Source: Undaria pinnatifida
Lineage: Eukaryota > Sar > Phaeophyceae > Laminariales > Alariaceae
Length of the DNA: 64,000 nt
NCBI GenBank assembly: GCA_012845835.1
Contig: JABAKD010000023.1
Span: forward strand, 19,826,691 to 19,890,690
Direction of reading: 5' to 3'
Position numbers and translations under genes: made by a program. Below are positions 10,580 through 22,260 of the stretch, in pieces. The notes under the pieces were generated by a model. It did not search any database. It saw only the letters and a program-made list of their open reading frames with translations, and was not told where the DNA came from. The first letter of the stretch is position 1. Each line of letters begins with the position of its first letter.

Positions 10580-11035
10580 ATTTGACATCAAAGTTACGGA
10601 TCAGCGAAAAAATGGTGACATTAAGTCACTACGTTACCTGTTTCAAGGTTTTGCGATAACGTAGTGATAGTGTGTTATGTTATTGACGGGCAATCGCGTA
10701 ATATTAGGTTAGAACGTTGCCTTGATCCCGTATTAACCGCAGTATATGTGTGACGGCCTTGGGGTAGGCAGCCCACAGGGATTGACACTATGTTAGTGAG
10801 TTAGCGGAATCCCTAGTGGCTGTCGCATCACGCGTTGAAGCGATAACGTACATGGTCAAGTACACGATAACAATAAGTTCCCGTGTTGGCGACAGCAGTC
10901 TGTCGCGAGTAACGTCACGATGGAGTGTCACCGGACTTCTTACTTGCTACCCTAACACACTTCGGACAGATAACGTACATGCCCACTCAAACGCTTGCAT
11001 AACACCATGTTAGCGTGTTAGTGGCAGTCTTAGTA
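10580..11035. repeat. TAAC/GTTA-rich tract, copy 1
   Basis: The sequence is dense in GTTA, TAAC and ACGT words (for example CGATAACGTA, GTGTTAT, CATGTTAGCGTGTTAG). The part 10820-11035 aligns with 16685-16925: both contain CGCGTTGAAG, GATAACGTA, GTGTTGGCGACAGCAG, a CGAGTAACGT segment and GCTTGCATAACAC in the same order. Confidence 0.75.
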
Positions 11036-11147
11036 CGGAGAAAAAATAGTAATCAGAACCAAAGATATTCAGTCCACAAAGAGGAATATACAGGTTTTGT
11101 GTTTATCGAGGGTTCTACTTGTTATGGCCCTCCGTAATGTAGACATA

Positions 11148-11458
11148 CCTGGGTCAGACAGGGTCCATTGACCAGACATCGTCCCTCCTTGGCCTGAGGG
11201 GGGCTGGTCTACACCATTCAGGTGCTAAAAAAATAGAGATGAGTTGATAGTATATTAGTTTCAAACCCACAAGAAACAAGCGATCTTAAGCTTCATCCCC
11301 GGATCCCAGAATGCAGAAAGAAGGCAATAGGAAACCCCTGTCGTCTTCAGATCCAAATAACGCTCACATCGAATCCTCAGCAGTCAATCACCACCAAGAA
11401 GATGAGTTATCATCTCTTATCACCAACATTACACTCTTTGGTGCTCCACAATCCACAA
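11148..11458 (+). repeat. Dispersed repeat R3, uninterrupted copy
   Basis: About 310 bp beginning CCTGGGTCAGACAGGGTC and ending near GTGCTCCACAATCCACAA. The other copy (15912-16676) is split by a family A element. Landmarks include GGTCTACACCATTCAGGTGC, TTCAGATCCAAATAACGCTC and AGTCAATCACCACCAAGAAG. No coding frame is conserved. Confidence 0.85.
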
Positions 11459-12299
11459 TGCCCCCAAAAGCGAGTTGCTACTCGAAGTAGTTCATAAACA
11501 AGCTTTTATCAAAAGTGATCACCAGCTACATAAATACCATCAAAGAAAACATACATGCCGTTTGTGAATGATAAACCACCCCACACATCAATACCGTACG
11601 CAATGATTACGGTTCTCATTTTAACGTTAACACTCGCATTCAATTTCACATATAATAAACCAATAACTTGCCCCACGACCACGAGTCATGAAACATTACA
11701 ATGCTTCACAAAACATTAATACTTTGTAACACCAACCACAAATCATGCATTTAACCAAAAAAAGTATCATCAATATTACATGAGCAACCATCGCTTTCCG
11801 GAAGAAGTACCTCAGAAGTAAATACCTTCGTCCTAATACGCGCTTATAACACGCTAAAAAAGTATTTATATAAAAGCAACGCACAAATAGCCAGCGAATA
11901 CATTCTATAAAAAAGATCCAGGACGACCTTCGCCCAAGTCACGCGAAAGCCGCCGAGAACTCACAACGTAATGCACATTGCTGCTTTAGATGTATCCTTG
12001 CGACATTTTTGCTCCAGATGTGTCCATGCAATTCCTTGACATCACACAAACACGCAGCACGCACTCAGCAAAACTCGCTCGTTTGTAGACCCAAGCCAGC
12101 AGCGATACATGAACACACTGTTAGTTAGGGCTGGGCACCGGCTCAGTATGTACTGGCAGTCATAATCTACTAGCAGTATTAATTTACTGGTTGACACGGC
12201 CAGTATGTTGGTCAGTAGTTTCTATTTGACGTACGCCCAATAAACACGCCGCATTATAGTATGGAAACCCACCCAATGCTGGCGAATGAGTTACAGTAT
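11459..12299. other. AT-rich unrecognised sequence
   Basis: About 840 bp, AT-rich, without a credible coding frame. A short repeated phrase (GCT...AGATGTATCC and CTCCAGATGTGTCC) occurs near 11980-12025. Nothing else was identified. Confidence 0.35.
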
Positions 12300-12784
12300 T
12301 CCTCCGACCCCCCCCCCCCTCCCCAGTGGACTACGCGACAAAGCTGAAACTGCGATTTCGTGTAGGGGACCTGGACCTACCACAAAAAAAAAGAGGCATA
12401 CCAGTAGTCGGGAGGACGTAGATGCACATGTGCCCGTGTGGCACAAAAATAGACGGTAGGACTCACATAGTAGGAGAATGTGACATATACAAGGAGGAAC
12501 GGGATGCGATAGAGATGAGCAATTAGACGTATGTGACATGGAAGAGTTTGGTAAACCAGAGAGTAGCGAGAGAACGATCGCTATCATTGAAAATAGATGG
12601 TGGCCGCAGACGGCGAAACAGGACGGCGATAGGATAAACAAACAGTTTCTACGCAATATTTGGAAGAAGCGTAATGAGCGCCCAAATGTTGGACGTGTCT
12701 CTATTAGGAGTAGAAACGGTGCTCCGTCTCGAAGGGGATGCGTGGTCAATGGTCAAATGACTAAGGAAAGAAACAAATAAGTAG
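12300..12784 (+). mobile_element. LINE-A, 5'-truncated copy (3' end only)
   Basis: After a poly-C run the sequence encodes the C-terminal tail of a LINE polyprotein: YATKLKLRFRVGDLDLP, then MCPCGTKID...THIVGECDIYKEERD, a C-x-C-G...H-x4-C zinc-type motif. It continues with IAIIENRWWPQTAKQDGDR, FLRNIWKKRNERPNVGRVSI and a final NGQMTKERNK before a stop at about 12778. The same tail occurs at 40.84-41.13 and 53.34-53.80 kb. One in-frame stop (near 12523) breaks it. 5' truncation is typical of LINE copies made by incomplete reverse transcription. Confidence 0.8.
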
Positions 12785-14102
12785 ACTTTCGTGTGTTTTT
12801 TTTGTTGCAGATATCTGGTATATGATGCAGAGTTGCGGTGTATCCTTTAGCTGCTCGCCTTATGTTGCCATGCTGCCTTTTGGTATTTCTGTTTTCTTTC
12901 CTTCTTTCTTTGTTGTTCACTCGTAACTTTTCGGGGGCAGTTTTATTTTGTGATTGCTTCAATATCTCCGCCATTCCCCCAGCTGTTGCTCTAATTCACG
13001 TGTTCCTTCCTTTCGATTGTTTCCCTGGATGCTAAAAGATGTCCGCCACCCCCGGCTTTTCAGATTTTTCACGCGTTCCTTCCTTCCATTTTTTCCATGA
13101 TTTGATCTTTCTCCGCGTTGAGTACGTGATACCTGATACCGGGTACGTGTACGCGTAACGTTTTTTCGTTTCTTGTTTTGTTTTTCGTTTCGTTTTGTTT
13201 CCGTGTTTTCGTTTTTGTTTTCCTGTGTTATGTTTGCTGGTGAGAGCTTACCGGTCGATGCCCCAAGCCTTGAAGGGTAGAAACGATGGCATAACAGTGA
13301 ATAATAAATAAGATACGTCAGAACGATTAATAATGCACTTGCGCGAACACCAACATGAAGGACGCCACATCATCGCAACACGTTGCATGTATTTTGCTGT
13401 AGTCCAGTATACTGATTCATTTTTACCACAGTAATATCGACACTGACTGAGTCACCCAGTGCCCAGCCGTATTCATTGTACTATGACAGATAAGACAATC
13501 GTCTCATGCGCCAAAAAATATAAAGTCAAACAGAACAGCAACATGTCAACCACACACATGCGGCGCAATTATGACAGTACCATTGCAGAAATGACCAACG
13601 CAGAAAATGCGGAAGAATCAAAAACCTACTCGTACACACCGCAACCAAATAGGTAACACTGCTGTATAGCAAACTTGAACATCGGGTTCTGTTGCTAATC
13701 GGTTGGCCCCTAAGCAGTTGCCTTCAACTGGAAAGGTTCCTAAATTTTTCACTAGGAATGCATCGGAATGCAAACAGCGACAGACTCTCATATTGCTCCC
13801 CGCTGTTCATTAGAAACAACACAACTTTGCCTATGAAACACGCTAATCCGTAAAACGCAATCAATGATCCGTTTCGTTTATTTTTTCACACGGAGAAGAG
13901 CACACTCTGTGCATACATCTATCTGCACTCACTGTGTGTGGAAAAACGCTCACTACAACGCGCACGGCAGGATAAATTTTGCATCCGTTTTACGGACACG
14001 CCACGAAACCACACGCGATCGCTTCAATCTGTGGGTGCAAACGCCATGCTAAATGCAAATGTATGTGTATAATCTTCGAACGCAAATTACCAAGGTTATG
14101 TT
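12785..14102. other. Unrecognised sequence with a CGTTTT-rich stretch
   Basis: No gene recognised. About 13160-13230 is a CGTTTTGTTT-type low-complexity tract. A 65-residue frame at 13459-13656 and a 62-residue frame at 13864-14052 have no detectable domain. Confidence 0.35.
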
Positions 14103-14515
14103 CTGTAGGGTTTGTGGAATCCGGGTAAGGGTATGGGAGTCTTACAGAACTTCCAGAAGTTTCGGGTACGGGTAAGGAAGTGTTACATAACTCACAGAAG
14201 TTCTGGGGGGGTACAGAACATGCTGTACCCGTACTCCCGAGTATTGTGGGACGAGTCGTACAGAACTCACAGAAATTCCAGGTACGGGTATGAAAGTCTT
14301 GACAGAACATCCAGGAGTTCCGGGTACGGGTATGAAAGTCTTGCAGAACTTCCGGAAGTTCCGGGTATTGTGGCAGGTATGAGAAAGATGTATCCGTACC
14401 CCGGATATTTGTCGCACTGACACAGAACTTACAGAATTTCCAAGTACGAGCATGGATATCCTAGAGAACTTCCAGAAGTTCCGGTCCGGGTACGGGTGAA
14501 AAACCCGGGTAAATA
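14103..14515 (+). repeat. Family C inverted-repeat minisatellite element, copy 1
   Basis: Starts CTGTAGGGTTTGTGG and then holds about eight units of roughly 40 bp. Each has a dyad of the form GAACTTC-CA-GAAGTTC, followed by CGGGTACGGGTATG and AAGTCTT. The far terminus is not visible, so the copy is probably truncated near 14515. Other copies lie at 42235-42610 and 50465-51100 in the opposite orientation. The open frames (repeating YGYESL...LPEVPG peptides) are by-products of the repeat length. Confidence 0.85.
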
Positions 14516-14959
14516 CACGGCCTCGAGGGAGGAGTTCGATTCAAAGTGGAGGATTCCATCAAGCTTGCATGGCATGCCCTCACTAGGTTAACGTCCCAGA
14601 GGCAATCCGTCGTACCTTTGAGAGCTATCGACAACCACCACCGAGGCGATAAATCGTGAACCTCGATGAGTGCCGACCAAGGCAACAGCGGCGCTCACGT
14701 CTACTACTACAGTTGTTCTGTAACACATCTCATACCATAGCGTACCCCGGCTGTGGCGCCTTAAAAAGGTAACGGCAGTCGAAAGCCCAACTTTTCCACT
14801 AGCTAAATAAGCCAAGTGCCACGACAAAGAAGCGTAGCTACCAAAAAGACAGAAATTAGTTCAAGACTTCGATGATAGCGAGATCTGTATCATTCCGATT
14901 GGGAAGAAAAAAAAATTAGGTACGCAATACGTGGTCTCCCGATAGGAGGAAAACAATCA
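14516..14959. other. Unrecognised sequence
   Basis: No recognised feature. A GAGTTCGATTC box-B-like word near 14531 lacks a matching A box or tRNA fold. Confidence 0.3.
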
Positions 14960-15409
14960 TATGTTTCAACCAAATCAAATCGAATCCAATTCGATTCATG
15001 TACAGGGGGGAAAACAAGTACCGGGTTCTTTGCGGCAATACGTGGACATCTTTGTTCTCGTGCAGAGGCCATCAGCATACACGCACGCATTTTAAAACCC
15101 CCTTGCAATAAACCTTCAGCAGCTACGACGAGAATCTCTCTGTGTACAGAGGCATGCAGCATGAACTCGCAGAATAGTGCATTACTTTTCCGCGACAAGA
15201 CTATTCTGCTACACACAAGCACTTTACCCACTTGTGTTGGCACCATTCGCAAACGCATGGGTCCTATTATGCCGCATGCTACCGTATGGACAATCAACGT
15301 GACACACAACCACGACGGGGCAGAGTTTCAACAAGCAAAGCACGCAGCACTTTTGCCCCAAGTTCAAAGACATGACGCGCGACAAAGCACGCGACAAATA
15401 CAGCAATAG
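14960..15409 (+). pseudogene. Possible MULE/FAR1-type zinc-cluster fragment
   Basis: One plus-strand frame runs from about 14965 to a stop at 15409 (the part after the first Met is 15161-15409, 82 residues). It contains ISLCTEAC, then TCVGTIRKRMGPIMPHATVW, then TINVTHNHDGAEF. Cysteines followed by a W-x-I/V...HNH motif are the layout of the WRKY/FAR1-like zinc cluster at the start of Mutator-type transposases. No downstream DDE domain is visible, so this would be a fragment. The assignment is a pattern match only. Confidence 0.35.
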
Positions 15410-15911
15410 CTCTCCACACATCAAAATCCCACCTCGGAACGCAAGAAATGCATTATCAAAAACGTGGTTGATGCTCTCGATCCCGCTCGCTCGGTGTCTC
15501 CAGAAAACCCGCACGTCTGCCAAAGTGACGCTGGTGAACCACGACTACTGCTGCTGCAGCTGGTATTGTCCAACACTGAGTGCTTAGCCAGAGCCTCGAG
15601 TAGACCATCTTCTTGTAATTGAGTCCCATCGACATAGGGTCGCGACAGGCACGAATGGATGGACAAATCGGCAAATGTGGAGCCCTGCGAATCCCCGCCG
15701 GCTGCTTCACCTCCTCCATTCAAGGAGCGGTGTTGGGACATAGCCTCCAGCGGCCCCTCGCTCGGCTACAGCAACCTCGGTCCTTCTCCTAGTCGGGTAT
15801 TGCCGAGGACGCGGCGTAGCTCACAGCGGCTGGTCCGATCCATCGCGAAACAATTTCCCTGACTAACTTCGGTGCGTTTACTCAGATATCCATTACTATA
15901 GAATAGACAGG
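15410..15911. other. Unrecognised sequence
   Basis: Short frames on both strands (15421-15741 minus, 15659-15862 plus) with no recognisable domain. It ends where repeat R3 begins. Confidence 0.3.
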
Positions 15912-16676
15912 CCTGGGTCAGGCAGGGTCTATTGACCAGAGATCGTCCCCTTCCCTTGTGCGGAGTTAGGACTATCCACCCCGCACAATATGATCTAACT
16001 CGATAACCATCATGGTGACCGCCGAAGCAAAAAACAACAACAAACGGTACCCTGGTTGTCTAGCTCACGTAGTGATTGGCATGTTTCACAGCGTCATTGC
16101 CAACCTACGCCAACCCCAATATACATGTAACGTTTTAGAGCGTCGGTTCCTACCGAGGCCAACTGTTATGTATATACATGTTAAGGGGGGGAGGTGTACT
16201 CAATTTGTGCATGGCCGTAGTCTTATGACCATAGACCCTCGCATCCCTACTATGCCGGAGCGGAGCACGTCGGGTTCTCACGAACCAGGCACACATTGCT
16301 TGCACCAAGCGCGAAGCGCCGTGAGGTGTTCGACGAGTCGCATGAGGGGTGCATTACAGCATCGGTGCCAACCGGGGTCAACTACTATATGTATACGTAT
16401 GGCCTGAGGGAGGCTGGTCTACACCATTCAGGTGCTAAAAAGAGAGAGATAAGTTGTTGTGTATTAGCTTCAAACCCACGAGAAACAAGCGATCTTCAAC
16501 TTCATCCCGGACGCCTATACCAGCATCCAGAATAAAGAAAGAACGGAAACTCCTGTCGTTTTCAGATCCAAATAACGCTCACATCGGATCCTCATCAGTC
16601 AATCACCACCAAGAAGATCAGCTACCATCTCTTATCACCAACACCACACACTCTCTGGTGCTTCACTGTCCACAAT
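15912..16676 (+). repeat. Dispersed repeat R3, copy split by a family A element
   Basis: The R3 text runs from CCTGGGTCAGGCAGGGTC to GATCGTCCCC at about 15950, stops, and resumes at 16401 with GGCCTGAGGGAGGCTGG through to about 16676. Comparison with 11148-11458 shows that the intervening 445 bp is an insertion. Confidence 0.85.
15955..16400 (+). mobile_element. Family A dispersed element nested in R3
   Basis: The insert contains, in order: CTTGTGCGGAGTTAGG, ATAACCATCATGGTGACCGC, CCTGGTTGTCTAGCTCAC, a CAACCCCAATATACATGTAA terminal motif, a poly-G run near 16182, GTGCATGGCCGTAGTC, CCTCGCATCCCTA, GGAGCACGTCGGGTT, CGCGAAGCGCCGTGAGGTG, and a second terminal motif ending ATATGTATACGTA. No protein is encoded. 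Relative to the copy at 56.2 kb the internal segments are permuted, as if excised from a head-to-tail dimer. Confidence 0.75.
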
Positions 16677-17935
16677 AATGGCGGCTATCGTAACACGCGT
16701 TGAAGTGATAACGTAAACGGTCAACTAAACGTTAACATTATGTTACCGTGTTGGCGACAGCAGTTCGTAGCGAGTAACGTTACGTTACGGCGACAGCGGA
16801 ATCCTTGCCTGCTAACGTAACACGCTTTAGACGGATAACATACATGCCGCACTAGACGCTTGCATAACACTATGTTATTACCAGAGTGACTTCTTAGTGG
16901 TAATCGTTACACAAAGTAGTACGGTAGTAGTGCAAGACACAGGCCACGCATCAGGCGCATCTGTCTGGTAAGCAAGAAGCACGTATCATGGGTGTTCTCG
17001 TGGTGCTGCTGCTGTGTTCAGCTATCCACTGGCACTCACGTCGGACCTCACCACGAGCCGATGGGATCGGATAGTGATGATGACTACGAAAGTCTTGCCA
17101 CTCTCCTCGCAGTTGCGATTGTTTTCGGCACATATGTGTTGGTACTATATAGCCATCGGGATCTAGTTGGAATAGGTTAACATGCTACATCATGTTACCC
17201 CGCAACGCCGCTTTACCGTTAACACAGGTAACACATGTTTTACCCCAGGAAAACCCAAAGGGTAACGTCACAACGTAATGTAGGAACGACTTCGGCCCCA
17301 ACGGTAACGTAGTGGCATAGTCTAATGTTAGGACGGGATTGGTTTTTATGGTAACACAGTAACAAAATGCTGAAATCAGAAAATTAACGACAGGAAGTAA
17401 CATCGAAACATAATGATAGGGGGACGTCGGCGTTTAGACTAACATTCTAACGTAATGTTGCGTAACGGCCGGCAAAAAATGTAACGTTCATTATGTACGT
17501 TAACTGTTGCGCTATCCGACCCTAAGGCATTAAACGGGGGGTCCGAATGACATAATGTTAGTGGTGCGGGTCACCATGTTAATGGTACGTTAGTGTGTTA
17601 TATGTAACACAATGTCGGGTGTTAGTTTGGCCAACATATTGCCGTTGTGTTAGGGCGTTATGTGCAACACTCTAATAGGAGTAACACAATATTAGGGTGT
17701 TACTTCTAACGCTGCGACGACAGTAACATAGTGCTATCATGTGAGCACATCTGCGAATATCCATCTGGGCATGTTAAGAGTAATACGAACGTCTATTGTA
17801 CAAGCCTAGCATTGTGTTACGGTATTATTAATAGTACAAAGACGGGTCACCGCGCAACACAATTTTCAATACCAGAGCTGGACGGGATCCAGCAGAGACA
17901 TAACGTTAAGGCGTGTGCACGTTCGTGGGTTTCCT
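16677..17935. repeat. TAAC/GTTA-rich degenerate repeat domain
   Basis: About 1.25 kb packed with GTAAC, GTTAC, GTTAG and TAATGTTA words, many in inverted pairs such as GTAACACAATGTTAG or ACGTTAAC. The first 240 bp align with 10820-11035. No unit of fixed length is evident; spacing is irregular. Frames are short and lack domains, and the composition is unlike the flanks. Confidence 0.7.
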
Positions 17936-18133
17936 TTTAACGCTATGTGACCGCGTGATTACTCCTCCCGCGCTGGCCAAGCGCCTGCATTAAGCCCCAT
18001 AACGTAGATGAGTGTGACCCGAGTGTTACATTATCCGAAGTGTGGTCATTTTCATTGTTCCAGCATACACCACCTTTAGTATCGCGTGGTTGGCCCCTCT
18101 CCGGCCATCGAGCTAAGGGGGATGTGACAACGC

Positions 18134-18530
18134 TGTAGTGTAGCAAGTATTATTAGAGTACTCAAAGTGGTGTCGTATTGAGTTTGTTGAAGCTTGCCTA
18201 AACTAGCATACAGAGTATTAGGGCGCAGCCGAAGGGTGGATGCCAAAAAAGATTGTTGCCTCGAAGGGATTGCCGCGAGTCGGCAAAAGTGTTGAGCAAT
18301 GACGTCACGTCTCTGTTAACCACCCTGTCTATCCGCAAATTAAGGGGCGATGATGAAAAAAGTCTGAGGAGGAAGGCCTCCATACCCGTTCAACTGGGAA
18401 CCACACCGCTCCACCCCGACACCTTTCTATCTTCGGGATACAGCCGTCCGATATCTGGGTCCCACAACTGCCATCACACACCATGTGCAAGGGGATACTT
18501 GGGCAAGGAGAGGGCAGGCCGCAACAGTCT
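18134..18530 (+). repeat. Dispersed repeat R1, copy 2
   Basis: Direct-orientation partner of 9694-10096, beginning TGTAGTGTAGCAAG and ending near TTGGGCAAGGAGAGGG. About 70-75 percent similar by eye. Confidence 0.85.
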
Positions 18531-20154
18531 CACCTACGCAGGCAGCATTCCAGCTTGTGTGCGTAGCGGAAACTAGGTGGCAGACAATTGAACTCGGTGA
18601 GTCTCATATTTTACAACAGCCACTTGGGTGTATTGAGGACCGTACCCGCTCGGTGAGCGTTTGTATAGAGTGAAATACAAAGAACGTACGATGTGGAGTG
18701 CCTGGTGGGTTGGAGGCCCTACTATCCCTTGGCGTGGCTTGGTAGAGATGGAGACACTTCACAGTACCAAGGTTCCCTTTCAAGATGGGATTAACTTGAT
18801 ATCCCAGTGGCGTCGCAAGTGGAAAAGGATGAACACAGCGTCCCAATGGTATGATATGAGCTACTGTTTTTGCTCCTGCTGTACGCTCCGTATACCTGGT
18901 GTGAATTCCGAAGAGGTGTGTTTGCTTGTTGCAGTGGATGTGAAGGTTGTCGTGGTTCGATCTCCTGCTGTGCAGCAACCACATACATATGCACCCGTGA
19001 CAACTGACACAAAGCCAAGAGCTTCAAGCACGGCTGCCGCTGTACCGCTGCTGTTGTATCTCTGCTGCATAAGGTACTGACTTCGTGGCTGCGATGCTGA
19101 GTGGCTGCCTTAGAACAAAACGCCCCACCGCTCGTCTTCATCGTTTCGTTGGCATGTGCCTATACTATAATAGCGCACACTCCACACACATACAGAAGCG
19201 TACACATACACATGCACACGGAGGCACCGTCTGCGGCTGTCACAAAATAAGGTACTCACAGCGCAGCTACTGTTGTACCGTGAACGCTACAAGTGCAGAG
19301 CCCGGAGGTCCATGTGAGATGCAGCAGCAGAGCAGCAGAGCGACAACAAGAAAAAGGGGGTTTATATGCGTCTTTGCGGCTGCTGACTGTTTTGTACTTC
19401 GAAAAACACCTGGTATGAGGTCCAAACATGTGTTGGGGCACCAACACCAAACAGTAGACAGCAGGAGGCGGCAAAGCCAGCAGCAACCAGTAGCAGTCAG
19501 TAGCAGCTATAGCAGACGTAAAAGCAGCAGTTCGTTTCGCCTGCTTTAAAACAGGGTTTTTCATTGAAAACAATGCGCGTTCTGGTTATGTTTTTGCGTG
19601 CGTCAAAGTAAGCCACCGCTGCACAAGAAGCCATGATCGACCGTCTCCGCCACGGTCTTTTGTTCGTCCGCACAAGGGCCATGGTAGATGACGGCGAATC
19701 CAAGCGTATGCCCTTGTCTGTCTTGCTCGCGATGCATTAGATTGCTGTCCAGCCAGGTGCCTAAACACACAATAGATCCAAGGCAAAGCTATAAAAAGAC
19801 TAAAGCCTAATTTCTTGCTTCCAAGGTCTTACAGCCGTGAATGATCGTAGAGTACCACGCTGACCGCTGCTGTTGTAGTGCTGTGCAATATCTTAATGTC
19901 TTGCGCAATAACGCCTTTAAAACTGGAAACCGTTACGGGGGGAAAAGTTACTTCAAGTCTGTATAGGGAGGGGTTTTGGGGCTCTAAAGGTATAAAGGGC
20001 GCACAATACTTGTGCCGCAAGGCAACTAGTACTTAAAAACGAACCAGCATGATTTACCATTCGTACCAGCAAGACGCGAGTACGTCAGCTGCGAGTTAAA
20101 CTACGTGAGTGGTCGATACCCATCATATAATACAATAGGCATGTGGATTTCATC
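18531..20154. other. Unrecognised sequence with CAG-rich segments
   Basis: Several frames of 100-150 residues cross 18604-19573 on both strands (for example 18661-19080 plus and 19085-19549 plus). They are Ser/Gln/Cys-rich because of CAG/CTG clusters near 18960-19070 and 19320-19520. No domain, signal peptide or convincing splice structure was found. 19600-20150 shows nothing. Confidence 0.35.
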
Positions 20155-21815
20155 CCAGCGTTTTCCGAGCCCCAATCCCATTGGCAGAGGGTCCCTTTCC
20201 AACCGGCTCTCGGCCAATCATGTGGCGAGGTGCAGCGGCGGGAGTAGTTGACCCTCGGGGCAACCTCCCCCCAGTCTCGCTGCACCGGGGGAGGATTGGG
20301 TCCCATCCGCGGTTCGGACATCCTTCCACATATCAACATATAAGACACCCCGGGGACGAGACGAAAATTGAGTTCGCTCGGGTCGACACCGCCCCGCACG
20401 GTGTGGAGACCCCGATCTCACGGGCCGATCGTTTATTGGCTGGGGCGCGAAAAGCGAGGCCAACCCGGGGAGGATAGGTCCACATCCCCGGTTCAGACAT
20501 GCTTCCATATAACTACAACTCCGACACCGGGACGAAAATTGAGTTCTTCCGGGTCGACATCGCCACGCACGGTGTAAAAACCCCAGACCCACGGGCCGAT
20601 CGCTAATTGGCTGCGGGGCACTTAGAGCGAAGAAAAACCGGGGAGGATAGGCCCCATCCCCGGTTCATACATCATTCCATATATCTACAACTCCGACACA
20701 ATCGGGACGAAAATCGAGTTCTCCAGGGACGACAGCGCCCCGCACGGTGTGGAAACCCCAATCCGACGGGCCGATCGCTGATTAGCTGGGGCACGTAGAG
20801 CGAGGGCCACCCGGGGAGAATAGATCATCATCACCGGTTTAAACTTCCTTCCATATATCTATTGGACACCCGGGGACAAAAATCGAGTTCTCCCAGGTCG
20901 ACATCACCCCGCACGATGTGGAAACCCAGTCCCACAAGCCGGTCGCTGATTGGCTGGAGCGCATAGAGTCAAGGCAATCCCGGGAAGACAGGCATTCATC
21001 CCCGGTTCAAACATCCTTGCATGTCTCTAGAATTCTGACAACCCGGGAACAAAAACCGAGTTCTCCCGGATCGACACCGTCACGCATGGTGTGGAAACCC
21101 CAATCCCGTTGCGCGATCGCTGTTTAGTTTGGGCGCATAGAGCCATGGAAACCCGGGGAGGATAGGGACACACCCCCGGTTCAGACATCCTTCCATATAT
21201 CTACAACCCGACACCTCGAGGACAAAAACCGATTTCCCCCGGGTCGACACCACCACGCACGGTGTTGAAACCCCAATCCCACGGGCCGATCGCTGATTGG
21301 TTGAGGCGCAGAGACTCGTAGATCAAGGGCAATTCGGGGAGGATAACGCCCCATCCCCGTTTCATAAATCCCTCCGTATCACTACAATTCCGACACCCCG
21401 GGGATGAAAACGGCAGTTCCCCTGGTCGACATCGCCCCGCACGATGTAAAAGCCCCAATCCCGTTGGCCGATCGGTGATCGGCTGGAGTGCACAGAGCCA
21501 GCGCCACCCGGAGAGAAAAGGAGCCCATGCCCGGATCATAAATCCCTTCGTATCTCTACAACTCCATCACCCCGTAAATGAAAAGGATGTTGTTGTGAAT
21601 GGATACCGCCCCCACGGTGTGAAAACGTCAACACCGCTGGCCGATCGCTAATTGGTTAGGGCTCGTACATAACGCCAGTGCAACCCGTGGAGGATAGGGT
21701 CCTAACGCTGGTTCGGAAAGATCCTTCCATGCATCTACAACTCCGACAACAGGGAGACGAAAACGGAAATCCCCCGAGTTGATACCGCCCCGCACGGTGT
21801 GGGCACTTCAACCCA
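20155..21815 (+). repeat. About 175-bp satellite array 1
   Basis: Nine phase marks (GGTTCAGACATCCTTCCATAT and variants) lie at about 20311, 20490, 20662, 20836, 21004, 21178, 21359, 21533 and 21710, a spacing of 168-181 bp. Each unit has CTACAACTCCGACACC, GGACGAAAATCGAGTTC, a GTCGACACCG...CGGTGTGGAAACC hairpin, CGATCGCTGATTGGCTGGGG and ACCCGGGGAGGATAGG. Units are diverged, so the array is not recently homogenised. Frames inside are repeat artefacts. Confidence 0.92.
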
Positions 21816-22072
21816 ACCCCCAAAAGTAGAAAAAAGCACGGAAATGTATTCAAAACTCGAGTCATAATCGCAAAACAGTCAAAGCCCAGCAAACCATTCA
21901 CTCCCCACACCCGACTTCAAGATGAAACATCCAAAATACAAAAAACACGGGAAGGTCGTGCAAAAAACTGCTTTCCTGTACCATACGGCACTGCGGCATT
22001 TAACTGGGTAGCCCCCGCTACTTCCCCCGCATCGGGCACTGATTTCTCCTAATCCCACACTAATTTCAAAAT
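21816..22072. other. Unrecognised spacer between satellite array and family F
   Basis: A-rich spacer without a recognised gene or repeat. Confidence 0.35.
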
Positions 22073-22260
22073 AAAATCGAGTACGGACCAAACGCATCTG
22101 TTTCCTGCTGTGCGTACTGCTATACTGCTGTGTAGTAGCACACGGCGGGTGGGGCGTTTAGCGGGTGGGTGGGTGGGTGGGTGGTAGGGTGGGTGGGTCG
22201 GGGTCGTTTTGTAAGTGAGGGGAGGGTGTTTTCGTGCCTGTGGAAGGAGGCCCTGTTATT
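22073..22260 (+). repeat. Family F repeat (TACTGCTG plus GGTGGGTGG), copy 1
   Basis: Contains TGCTGTGCGTACTGC, then TAGTAGCACACGG, a GGGTGGGTGGGTGG minisatellite, and GTTTTCGTGCCTGTGG. Matches 24278-24460 in the same orientation and 33830-34170 in reverse. Confidence 0.75.
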
